Shown here in pieces: positions 34,688-46,600 of a stretch of DNA of 64,000 nucleotides. A program made the translations under genes and the position numbers. Numbering within the stretch: the stretch's first letter is position 1; every line of letters begins with the position of its first letter. Source of the stretch: Dimorphilus gyrociliatus (Eukaryota > Annelida > Polychaeta > Dinophilidae). The notes under the pieces were generated by a model. That model was given only the letters and a program-made list of their open reading frames with translations. It ran no database searches and was not told the DNA's origin. Location of the stretch: NCBI GenBank assembly GCA_904063045.1, contig CAJFCJ010000012.1, positions 930,001 through 994,000 on the forward strand, given 5' to 3'.

Positions 34688-36012
34688 ATGAGAAATCTTC
34701 CATTCAATTTTCTTCTTCTTGGTATTTAACTTTTGAACTTGAAATAGGAATCCTTTCTTTTATAATATATATAACAATTTCTCTCCTTTTAGTTTCAGTT
34801 ATTTACTGGCAAAGATGCGAAGGATATTCGCTGGATAGCTATAACACCTTTTACTCTTTTATGAATTCAACGAAAACTTTTTCCCGTGATTTTTCTTGGG
34901 ATTCACTTATTACAACTTCGAAAAGTAGATATGCGAAAACGTCAGCTTATGATAAGTTGTATTTTATGAATGTAAACATCGGGGTTCACTCAAATACCGA
35001 AGGAATGATAAATGTTCATTTACATTCCTCCGAATTAATGGAAGGAGAAAAGATTAGACGTAGAAGGCATTCTTTGTTTTTTAACTCTGTGGGTCAAAAT
35101 GGAATTTCAGTTGTTAACTGGGCTAAACTTATTCGTGATGTTGATTTAGATCATTTCTTTCTGACAGCTGAAGAGAGAATAGATGGAGAGCTGACACAAG
35201 TTTACAGCGATAGTTTATCAAAACTTACAAATATGATCTTATTTAGATATCTTACCAGGCAATATCTTTTTGGAACAATGATAGAAAGCAAGTCGTATCC
35301 GGATAGGGTCGTTTTAGCTATCGATGAAGTATGTGGAATTGGTTACGACAACGAGATGATTCGTATAAGTGAGAGCGGTACTTATTTGATAACATTGACT
35401 TCTTGTACTCTAAAAGGGGACTCCCTTATATTATTGGTGAGAACATCCGCCGGAAACTCTTATTATTTGAAAAGAACAAGGCCAACGAAGGGAATAGAAA
35501 CAGTTACTAGATCTTTTATCATTACTGTAAGGGAAAGAGATTATTTAACGATAGACATACTATCTGGTAGTCTATCAAGTCAATGTAATAGAAATTCTTT
35601 TTCAATTTTTCAACTAAGGGATACCCATCACATATCAGCAGCGAGTACCTTACGTACTGGTATACAAAATACAACTCAATTGATAGGATTCAATGTAAAA
35701 AGCTCTGGTCAAGGAATTCATGCAAATTTCTCAACAAACACGTATCATATTCGTTCAGATGGTTTGTATTATATATATATCAGCATCGGACAACAAGCAA
35801 ATTACAATGTCGATGTTTCCGTCCTCGTGAATGATAAAACTGTCTTCGAAATATTAAGATATTACTCATTCGACACCGGAATTGATGTAATCAGCGGATC
35901 AGCACTTCTCAATCTTCGATATAATGATGTCATAAAAGTGGTAAGTCACAAAAATGCAGATTTTGATTCGACCAGTGGAATGACAAACCTTATAGCGTTT
36001 AAACTAAACTAA
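34688..36012 (+). CDS. Secreted multi-jelly-roll (C1q-like) protein, paralogue 4 (417 aa)
   Basis: A single long frame from 34681 would give a false membrane protein. The family pattern instead supports exons 34688-34721 (MRNLPFNFLLL) and 34793-36012, with a 71-bp phase-1 intron; an acceptor 6 bp later is also possible and would remove two residues. Module 1 has LYFMNVNIGV and a basic GEKIRRRRHS stretch that could be a protease site. Module 2 has DSLSKLTNMILFRY, IRISESGTYLITL and RSFIITV. Module 3 has YHIRSDGLYYIYISIGQ, VSVLVNDKTVFEILRY, SGSALLNLRYNDVIKVVS and LIAFKLN. It is the most diverged copy. A possible AATAAA lies at 36033-36038. Confidence 0.78.
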
Positions 36013-36124
36013 AATTGTTTTGTGAACAAGAAAATAAAAGTATTTATAATAAAAAAAGTATTTTAGAGTGAAACAATGCATTCTGAATATATAAAACGTT
36101 ATAGTACGTTATAGCATTTGTGAT

Positions 36125-37274
36125 TTACAAATAATTCAAAAAGGCTAAGATAACGGTGACAACAGAGAAATTAAAAACATTTCGGTTAGCGTCACTAGTG
36201 CTTTTAATAACTTTAAAAGATTTTGTTTTTGTTACGCAATTCTCTTTGGAATTATAATAGTGACAAGCTTTACATTCCCATTTATTATTTCCAAGCATTT
36301 TTTCCGTTATTTCTAGCTCATCACCATTAATATCTCTTTTATCACCGGATTCTATTCCTTTCCAAGACATTGTAGGTAAAGGGTAGCCATTAGCTTCGCA
36401 TTTTATCTTGTCATTGATTAAGTACGAGCTCTTATCAGGGCTTACTGTCACAGTACTCACAGGGTCTGGAAGAAAATAAAATTGATTAAAATCTTTTGTA
36501 AAGTAATGAAATAATATAAAGTTTCTTCTTCTTACGTAAGATATATATATACTTCTCCACAGATTTTTTATAAGAGATTTCTTTAATGTGAAATTCACAG
36601 CGCATCCTTACTTTTTCTGACCAAGTAAAATTAAACTCAGTTTCCATACTAATTTGACCTGGTGTTTTTCCTGGATCAGCATCAATCGTCCATGGATCGT
36701 CTTGGCTTCTATTTATACGTAGTTGGTTGTCTAAATACAATAAAGCTTCGGGTCTCATATTTTGTTTGGCTATATCACTTTTTTAAGGGTACCAAACGTT
36801 ATGTTGCAAGCGGCTTTGCCCATTTCGGTTTTGTTGAAATCTTCTTGTAATATATCAATTTTTTCCAGTACTGTTACATAAGCTTGGTGGTCAGTGGCTT
36901 GGTACTTGCAATAATATAAATTTCCATCAATATACGAGATATTTTTTATTCTTAAATTGTAAAATCCTGAAATTTCCATGTAATCTGTAGCATCCTCCTT
37001 AGTTTTATTTCCTTCGGACAACAATTGTGGAAAACTAAATCCTGGAAGTTTAGTTATCCACCATTGAACCGATTTTGCACTCTCACCAGAACATTTAAGT
37101 TCAACATCTACACCCCTCTCAACGACAGTATCCTGTGGTTTTACGAAGGCGTCACTATTTCCAATAGATACTGCAAAAAAGAAATAGAAATGTTAATTCT
37201 ATAAAAGTAAAAAGAACAGAAAACCAACGTAATAAAGTAAAAATGAGAGAATTAAAAGCTTGAATATTCGTCAT
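36125..37274 (-). CDS. Ig-domain cell-surface protein, GPI-anchored type (332 aa)
   Basis: Exons 37274-37229, 37170-36793, 36769-36536 and 36465-36125 total 999 nt. A signal peptide (MTNIQAFNSLIFTLL) precedes three Ig-like domains. Domain 1: VELKCSGESAKSVQWW to YYCKYQA. Domain 2: AACNITF, then LLYLDNQLRI, and VRMRCEFHI. Domain 3: DKIKCEANGYPLPTMSW to WECKACHYY. The C-terminus ends in a hydrophobic stretch (VFNFSVVTVILAFLNYL), fitting a GPI-anchor signal. The intron between exons 2 and 3 would be only 23 nt (36770-36792); without it a stop ends domain 2. All four exons otherwise keep phase. It is likely an adhesion or recognition molecule, convergent with the C1q-like array. Confidence 0.75.
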
Positions 37275-38027
37275 TTTTTCAGGTAAAATTGAATAAAAGA
37301 ATATGCTTAAAAAGATTCAAGACTGTTCAAAACCAATGAAAAATTTGAACTGAAAAGTAATGGCAAGAATTGCGGTTTATATATTCTTTTATTGTTTATT
37401 TATCATCACTACGTCACGTACCAAAGCTCATACAATTTTGACTCATAGATAAGTTAAAAATGAGAAATACAACAAACCAATTTATAAGCCAAGTTAATTC
37501 CATCTTTGTTTATTTTATTCAGCATCAATGTTTATAGAGGAGAATGTCAGATTTTATTAGATTTTAGGATCGTGATAAAGATAAAAGTGAAAAATGAGAC
37601 TTTTTTACAAAATAATGCAGATTAATCAATAAAAAACATATAAAAGTATAAAAGTTGTTTTTTCTTTTCTTTTCTTTACTTTTATATTCAATTAAAGTGT
37701 TAATTTATTATAAAGTATTTAGGATATTTCACGTTTATTGTTTAATAGTAAAATATACAAGTCAAATGAGTCATATTTAAAGGATGTCTTACAGGTTGCT
37801 TTACATTTTGAAATTAGATTATTTGTTATAGAATCAGTGACAAGTTAATGATAAACTAAAAATTGGAATTTTGCCAAATTTTGCTAATGAAGGTAGATTC
37901 CCCATCGATATCTTACGCAATGTTTACATTTGTTACGTTAATTGATCTACTTTACGATACGAAAATAAATAAGGGGAAAAATAAGGAATCCTTGCCCATA
38001 CAAACTTCTGCCTACAAACAATACAGT
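37275..38027. other. Divergent intergenic region
   Basis: Lies between the 5' ends of the Ig-domain gene (leftward) and the SDR gene (rightward) and so probably contains both promoters. An in-frame ATG-containing frame extends upstream of the chosen SDR start (from about 37889) but looks non-conserved. Confidence 0.45.
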
Positions 38028-39306
38028 ATGATTTGGAATGTATCACTAGGTAGTCAGCTTTTAAAAGTTAAATGTATCTGTATACTAATTAATTAATCGT
38101 TTCAAGTCGGTCTTTCCTTCTTAATTTTAATCTGGTGGTATAAAGTAAGCGGCTCAAGACGGCTTTGTAAAAGCAGAAGAAAGCTAAGTGGTAGAATAGC
38201 TTTAATTACAGGATCAAACACAGGTATAGGATATGAAACAGCTTTAGATTTAGCAAAGAGAGGTATGTATTTTTCTTACTTTTTTTTAAATAAATAACCT
38301 ATGTAAACAATTGGTCATTTTATTCTCCATATCTCTTTAAGGATGCACGGTTTTTCTTGCTTGTAGAAGTAATCTTAAAGCAAATATTGCTATTACAAAA
38401 ATAAAGAATTTAACGGGAAATCCTCATATAGAAAGTTTAATGGTGGATTTGGGTTCTTTTAACAGTATAAGGATGGTTGTAAAGATTATTAAACAGAGAA
38501 ATATAAAAATTGATTTTTTAATAAACAATGCAGGTAAAATGGCTTCTTTTTTTTCAATAGAATACAATACAATAAAAAAAACATGACTAAATGCCTTTAT
38601 TTATAGCTATTTTTGCTTGTCCGAATTGGAAATCTGAAGATGGATTTGAGATGCAAATAGCCGTAAATCACCTTGGTCATTTTTTACTAACAAATTTATT
38701 AAAAGATTCCTTAAATAATAGTGCGAAAATCATAAATTTGTCTTCTATTGCTCATTCTCAAATTGAATATGTGGATTTTAAAGATATTAATTATAAAAAA
38801 TCAGCTTATAATCCTTTTTTAGCATATATGAGGTCAAAATTAGCTAATCTCCTATTCACTAGAGAACTAGCTAAGCGACTTGGTCCTTTTCAAGAAACTT
38901 TTGCCGTTCACCCTGGACATGTTCGAACGAATTTGGGTTCTATTGCTAAAAAGCATTTAAATCTACCTTTCACTCTTCTATACATTTTATCTCCTTTCAA
39001 AAGGATATTTTTAGCCACATCTTCTAGACTAGGTGCCCAGACAACTCTATACTGTTGCTTAGAAAGAGGCCTGACATCTGGTGGATATTACGAGTAAGCC
39101 TTGACCGATTTATTTTAATTAGAAAAGCGTATTAATATAGGTGACTTTAAAGAAAAAAATAATTTACATCTATAATATATTCCCTATTTAGCAATTGTCA
39201 ACTTGTGAAGAATTTAAATGAAACTATGGATAATGATAAGACGGGATTAGAGCTATGGAATATGAGCGTCAAGTGGACGGGCCTAGAAAATGAAGATTGT
39301 TTTTAA
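38028..39306 (+). CDS. Short-chain dehydrogenase, retinol dehydrogenase-like (323 aa)
   Basis: Exons 38028-38049, 38107-38262, 38342-38533, 38607-39093 and 39192-39306. The N-terminus (MIWNVSLVGLSFLILIWWY) is a membrane anchor as in RDH11-14. The Rossmann motif is TGSNTGIGYE; NNAG is followed by the conserved INLSS, and the catalytic pair is YMRSK (Tyr-x3-Lys). PGHVRTNLG follows the active site. NHLGHFLLTNLL is typical of the family. Expected reaction: NADP(H)-dependent oxidation/reduction of retinoids or lipid aldehydes at the ER membrane; the substrate is not predictable. The first exon was chosen because it gives correct phase and a normal length; its donor (GTAGTC) and the AAG acceptor are only moderate. 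Confidence 0.83.
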
Positions 39307-39677
39307 ACATTTTAAATTGTACAAATTTTCCCCCCGTTTAGTTTTAATATGGAAACACATGCGTTCAGAATTCATATAATCAATATGGCCTAATACAGTC
39401 AGTTATTTCACCATAAACTATTTTTTAAAGCCCTACTTTACAAAGCATGGTTTATGCCACCTGTTGTTGCAGACTGACTGTTACCGTTGGTCGAGGTTAA
39501 AAGTAGCTTTTATTCAGAATAGTATTCAGTTTCGCTCTAAAGGTGTACAATGCTTTTTCGTAGTCAGAACAGGCTAAATATCTATACAGAACACCAGCGT
39601 ACTGTGTCTAATACATTCTGATTATACTACACATAGCTCATTTACGCCCGGGACTTGACAATATACAAAAGTTAGAC

Positions 39678-39978
39678 ATGGAAAGGACTACAAATAATGT
39701 TCCTGCCTACATAAAACCTACATTATCCTCGCTTAGACGCAGTGTAAGAGTAGCTCCATCTTCATCAAGCCTTTTACACTCACTATTGGAAGATAGAACT
39801 TCTTCTTTTTCAAGGGACTTTAAAAGGTCAGCTAGCTTTAACTCGCATCGAAGATATGAACCAGGAATACGGACGGATATAAGTTTTGTTAATAAGCCAA
39901 GAAATCAGGATACCTTTGATAGACATGCACATCTCAAGGTCTACGGGAGACGAAATACTACGAATCCGGCTCATAGAA
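39678..39978 (+). CDS. Possible upstream exon of the sacsin-like gene, or small Arg/Ser-rich gene
   Basis: ATG-started open frame of about 100 codons rich in Arg and Ser (SLRRSVRVAPSSSSLL, YGRRNTTNPAHRS), ending at a consensus donor (AGAA, then GTAAGT). Its phase (1) is compatible with an acceptor at 40610 that continues in frame into the exon carrying MWLRKLV, so it may be an alternative 5' exon of the sacsin homologue. No domain is recognised. It could also be non-coding leader. Confidence 0.35.
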
Positions 39979-40679
39979 GTAAGTAAAACTAAGGGAAACA
40001 TGTTTAGACAAGTTATAGGTGTATATTTTTACCTAGGTATACCTGAAAAACATTTTAATTTTGGATAATTGTAAACAATATTTTTAAAAAAACTGAGGGG
40101 GAGGGATAGCAAAGGGGGTGAATATAAAGAAAAGATATGACTAAGCCTAGATAATGTTTAGATAGTATTTATTTTGTATTTAGCTTTTCCGGAATAGACC
40201 TATTCATGTCAAATAGAACATCTTCGTTTTTCTTCTTTAGATATCATCAAGCACTCGAAACTAGTATACTCTTGAATATCTCTTTTTGTTATTAGACCAT
40301 TTACAGTTCCTTTTTATCATTCTTATTATAAAAACGCACCTCACCATATAGTCTTTGATTTCGTATGTTACAGAGAGCAGCATTGAATACCCTCTCAATA
40401 TTGACAGTTTTCTGTCTGGTATCTTTGGCCCATAGGCCGAAAATTTTAAGAAAAGAAAGCGAGGGAGGGGGGGAGAGAGGGCAAAAAAAGCTTTGTTTAA
40501 TAATTTTTTCATAAAGAAAATACCTGTTGGTATCTCTTGAATGTTTTAGGGAAATCACGCTCCTACATGACTTTGCACAGGGATCACTTACTTAAGATAT
40601 TATTAGTCTAATTCAATATTGGTATTAGTAAGTCGGTTTGAAAAGGAGAACTATTGTATGGTCTGCTCACTTTTTGAGA
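39979..40679. other. Intron or intergenic region before sacsin
   Basis: No firm coding sequence. If the 39678-39978 exon belongs to the sacsin gene, most of this interval is its intron; otherwise it is promoter. It contains a G-rich tract at about 40462-40482. Confidence 0.4.
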
Positions 40680-43600
40680 ATGTGGCTGAGGAAACTAGTA
40701 AAAAGGAGTCGTAGTCACTCCGAAGAAAATGATCATTTCGATGTATACGATCACAATAATCCGTGGTTAAAACGATCAAATACAGGTTCGTCGAGGCCCG
40801 CTAAATACTGTGCCTATTCTAATACTATAGAAAAATATGGAATATTAATATTTTTTAGGCCGATCTTTTATCGGGTAGTATAAGCGTATGATAATAAAAA
40901 ACGTAGGGGATTTAGTCGGTCTTTTATCATTTTCAACACTAAGTGTTGATTTAAAGAATATTTTTACGTGAATTTTAGTTGAAATGACGGAAGATGACTT
41001 GAATGATGGTGTTATCTTACCTTCGGTCGTTTATCACATAAGGAATATATTAGAGCAATATCCTTGCCATGGACAAATTCTGTATGTAAGTACTAATTCT
41101 TCTATTGTTGCCAATAAATAGCCCAATTCTGTTATTTATTCTGTTTTATTAATCCTAAAATTTTTCTTATTAACTATATTTAGGAACTTCTACAATATGC
41201 CGAAGATACCGGCGCTAGAATATTTAAATTACTAGTTGATTCATCCCAGGATGCTGTTTATATTTATCATGATGTGTCTCTTAGTACTACTGATTGGAAG
41301 GCTTTTCGTAATTTATGCGAACATCCTACAAAACATAAAGATAATCCAAAATCAGGGCACTTTGGTTTAGGTTTTAAAAGTCTTTTTCATCTAACTGATA
41401 TAGTTCATGTACTAAGTGATAGAAAATTAGCTATAATTGAACCTCTGAATAATGCATCAACAACGAAAGCGTTCAAATTAAATGAAAAACCTGAATTATT
41501 TAACCTATTCAATGGTTACTTTGGTTGTAATGAAAGTACCCTTAAACATGGTAGATTCCATGGGACAATTATAAGATTCGTCCTCAGGCAGAATGCTTCT
41601 AAAATTTCTTCTACAATTTATACAAGTCAAAGCCTACAATATGTTATAGACGAATTCCAAGGACATTTGCATACTTCTTTTTTATTTATGAATAATATTG
41701 AAGTTGTAGAGTTATTAGAAACAAGAAGAGATGAAATTTGTTCGTCATCAAGTGCTCATTTAGCCCCTGAATGCTTACAAAAGATCAGGGAGTTTAGAAA
41801 TGACATAAGGAATACTCAAGAAATTTCTAGATCAGCTTTAATTATAGTAAACGTACTTAAATCAGGAAAAGAGAGAACTTATAAATGGATTATTGGAGCT
41901 TACAAAACTGTCAGGAATTTATCAGCCATTTGTAAAAATATTTTAAAGGAGCTTCCCCTTTATCCATACGCCTCTGTAGCCTTACCTATAACACTGGATG
42001 ACTCTACAGTATGGACTCAAGCGGACGGTATGGAAGGAGGTACTTTTGCGTTGTTACCATTGGAACCCCATCCAAACTTTATAAACTTACCAGTTCACGT
42101 GAATGCGCGTTTTGCTCTAGAGTTAACAAAACGAGTTATGCTTTGGCCCCGATCATATTATGGTTCAGCTGATGTTCAAATGGACAAGAGACTAATATGG
42201 AATAAATGTATTGTAAGTGAGCTTGTACCTGTTGCCTATGCCGCAACTGTGCTTGCTTCAATAGAATTTTGTAAAAAAGGACTAATTACAACCGAACAAG
42301 TGTATAGAGCATTCCCTCGACTGGAGAGCTCATCAACGGCCTCTCTGTCAGCAGTTTATGGAAATATCTTTAAACATCCAGTCATATATACTCATTCAAA
42401 AGAATGGGTTACGGTTGAAAATGGTGTATACGATACAACATCAAAACTACCTCTAAACGTTCGTAATATACTTGTTCGCTGCGGTTTAAATTTAGCTAAT
42501 ATACCTGATCATGTGATGGAAGCTGTTCGACACTGTAATATTAGCATTAGAAAAGTAAATGGACCACTTTTAGCTACTGTAATAAGGAATCAAACGGCAA
42601 TGAGCGAAATTTGTAAGCTAGATCTACTAGACTACTTTTGTACTTCGGATGTCGATTTTCTTTACGGTTTGCCTCTATTACCACTTCAAAATGGAACTTT
42701 TGTAAAGTTCGAATCCTCTGAGAGAAAAATTTATGTCGCAAAGAGAAGCGAGGATGTTGAAATCTTACCAAAGGCCTCCTACGAAAGGATTATGCGTGTG
42801 GACTTAGTAAAGCACGTTAAACAAAGTTTAATAAATGCTTCTAGTCGGCACTTTGCTCAACTTAGAATATTAGATATTTCAGTTATCGCAGAACTGCTAA
42901 AAACATATATCATTAATATTCCCGAACTAAATAAAGAAACTGAGAGATGGTTGGCTAAACTTTGGTTCTATATTCATAGGTTTACACCATTTGACCTCTC
43001 CCGATTTGAAGGCCTACCAATTATTCCTATAGACAGAAAAATTGTTCGTCTCTCCTCGTCATCGGGCATGATTGTTAAACAATTACATCACCTGCATTTA
43101 AATGAGGATATTCAAACTATATTAGTACGGATGGGAGCTAATGTTATAACCAATTTGCCCTCATATCTATCGGGAAATTCGCATCTGTGTAATTTTTACA
43201 TCAAACCACCCACTTCTCATGGAGTTTGTTCAACTTTGGCACATTTATGCAAATCTAATGAGAGTGAATTTTTTGAAAAATTCTTTACTTCGACAACTGC
43301 AAATGAGAAAAAATCTTTACGTCAATTGTTTATGAAATTAGATTATAGCATTGGAAAAAGTAGTCTTAGAGAATTTCTACGTAATTTACCTATATTTGAG
43401 ACTTTAGATGGCCATTTTATATGCGTTAACGAAACAAATATTGCTGTACAGTCTATTAATTTACCAGTTCCTTTATGCAAACCCGTAATTAATTTGTCGG
43501 CGCTTCCATGTGCTGATAGTCTAGCCACTCTATTGGGAGTCAGATTACTTAGCCACCAAGACTTCTTTGTTGAAATTGTATTTACAGCGATAGAGAGTGC

Positions 43601-46600
43601 TTATTACAAAATTGGTGAAGTTACCGAGGTTATGATTCATATACTTAAGAATTATTGTTGTACTATGACAGAAACTTTTCAAAGCGCTCTTGCTGGGCTC
43701 CCATTTATTCCAAAAGGAGAGACTTTAATGACTGCTGATAGGTTTTATGACCCTGATTCAATAGTCTTACAACAAGTATTTAAAGGCGAGGATAATTTTC
43801 CAACGGGCCCTTTTAGACAACCGGAAGTCTTGCAGGTTTTAAGAAAAGTGGGCTTAAGAACTGATGAATATGTAGAACCCGAAGATTTGGAATGTTGTGC
43901 ACTTGTGTGTGATAACGATGTTGAAAAGAGCCTAGCTCTTATTGAATACGTTTGTCGAAATTCTTTTCTACTTCACCAGCTGTGCCACGACGCGCCTCTT
44001 TCTGCTAAATTAGCTGGTATACATTGGATACCCGTTTTGAAAGAGAGACCTCCCCAATATCCTGCTTCGTTAGACTGGCATTGTGAAGAACAAATAGTCA
44101 GACCTATAGATATATTCGAGTTCAAATATTCATATGTTGTTGGGTCTTTAAAATCAGCTTGCTGTCAAGAATTACCTGGGAATATTAGTGAACTATGGTT
44201 TCAAACGCCATCTGCCGAAGATATTGTTCAACATTTAAAAAACGTTGTCCGATGTTATTCAGCAACAGAGAAAGGAAAATATTTATATGTAACTACCCAA
44301 ATTTATTCTGAATTATTTAAGAATCCTATACAAAAAGTTAGCAACCTTCTTGAAGGAGAAAAATGGGTTTGGAATGGTCAAGGGTATTGTGCTGTGGAGG
44401 ATATAGTCTTTAAAAGGCCTTTTATTGATTTGCAACCCTTCATTTACCTTCTACCTTTAGAAATGATGCAATTCAGGCGTTATCTTTCAGATTTAGGGGT
44501 AAAAGATGATTGTTACCTGCCTGATGTTTTATATAAGATTTATAGAAAGCACGAAGCTGGTGCTAACGTTGAGATGAGCAGAGATCTTCATTTAGCAATT
44601 TCCATTCTAAACGAAATAAAGTCACGATACGATGATATACATTTAGAAAAACTAAAGAGTTCTATCTATGTACCTATTAAATCAGAAAATCAGAGACAAT
44701 TGAAAATGGATTTGGCGGAAAATTGTCATTATTCAACAAATGGTGAAAATATACCTGGAAAGAATATTGTTCATCAATCTGTTCCCGTTAATACTTGCAT
44801 AGCATTTAAAATAGAAAATGCGATCGCAAAACCTATTCAACAGGACGATATTTATACAACAACAACTGGCGGTGGGACAAGAATCCTGAAAGAAATTATA
44901 TCTGAATTAACTCCAACTTCGGTTGTTCGATATTTTTTATCTTTGGCCGAAGAATGTAAAGCAAATGAATTGAATATTTTATATGATACTAGAGAAAATT
45001 GGAAACAAAAAACTTTAATCACTGAAAAAATGTCTCTAAGTCAAGGAAAATCAATTTGGTTTCACTTTAATTCAACATTATCAAGAGATCATATAGAAAA
45101 AATTACTGCTGAAAATCACCTTAGTGATTCGTTAGGTTTTAGTTGCGTCTACTCAATCACAGAAACACCTTCAATTGCCACAGATGATCAATTAATTATT
45201 CTTGATCCTCAAGGTACCTATCTTCCGCGAAAGAAAGCGGTTCAATTGGATGTTAAAAAGCATTTATCTCTGATTGAAAAGTTGTCTGATCAGTTCGAAT
45301 TGTATAAAAATGTATTTGGATATAACTTTCAAGTTTATAATGGAACTTTGATACGATTGCCTTTACGTATAGCTGAACAGGCAGAAATCTCTGAAATATC
45401 AAATCAACCTCTATCTGATGAGAATGTTAGAAGTTTAATTAATGAAATCGATGATATTTTCCTTATTTTTTGCAATTATGTTAAGACTATAAATATTAAG
45501 ATATTAAAAAGTAAGTAATTTGAATAAGCTAATTAAGTTATAAATAGTCTGGTAAAAAATTGTTTCGTTTACAGATAGTCCTAATAGTTGTGAGCATTTA
45601 AAGTTGATAAGAAAAATTCATAAAGCAAATTTACCTCATTGGCCAAAAGCCGTATCAGTCTTTCAAATAGACACACATCATTCTGGAAAGTCATCAACAA
45701 CAACCGACTGGTTAACAATGAATATAACAGATGGATGTAATGCGCCATCTGTGGCAGTTACTACAATTGAACAACGGGACGGTTACGAGTTCTCTAAAGA
45801 AGGAGCCCTAATAAATTCCTCATATAATCGGGCTCCTTATGACGGATTACCAATATATATTTACTATAGTAAAATTGAAACGTTCCAGGATGAAATTGAA
45901 ATCGATGAACTATGTAATTTGTATTTAGAATTACTGCTGTTTCTAGCAAATTCTAATCGACCAACGCCATACTACTCCCTTTGGCCGACGTCCACAGAGC
46001 CAATAATGATGTCAATGGTTGAGGAATTTCTTCAACGAGTAACAAGTGAGGATAGATCAGCTCCAAAAATCTGGTCTGATGGTAAAAATTGGGCTAATGT
46101 TAGTGGTTCTTATTTCATACCGGAAGGAACCCAGCCATATTGTGTTGTGGCAGCTATGAAACAAATTCTTGTTGGGAAAACAGTAATTGAAATACCAGAG
46201 GCTCTTTGTACAAGATTAGAGAAGGCAAACGTGTTTAGCACAATTAAAAAGAGGTTGTATGATTTTAGAAGATTCTTTAGAGAGATATTTTTACCAAATT
46301 CTCACAAGTTGAGGGAAGAAATTCGTAACGACGTTCTTATCAGAGCACTGTCTCAAAAAGATGAGGACCTTAATGAAGCTTTAGGTACTTTTCCATGTAT
46401 ACCAACTAGCCCGAATGGTCAAAAGTTTGCCAGATTAACAAATTTAATTGATCGTTTAAGCGATTTGGGTGAGTTGTACTCAGTCGAAGAAGGGAAGTTT
46501 GTCTACGAACCTCTAGCCCAATTTTGTTCAAAGTTCGTGCTTCGGCGAGAAATTAATTGGACAGATATAGCCGAAAGGTTAAAGACCATACCAAACCTTA

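Noticed and set aside
34681-34792. Membrane-anchored N-terminus for C1q-like paralogue 4 in the unspliced frame
   Set aside because: The hydrophobic segment is intron translated in the wrong frame; an ATG, a donor and the paralogues' gene structure give a signal peptide instead.
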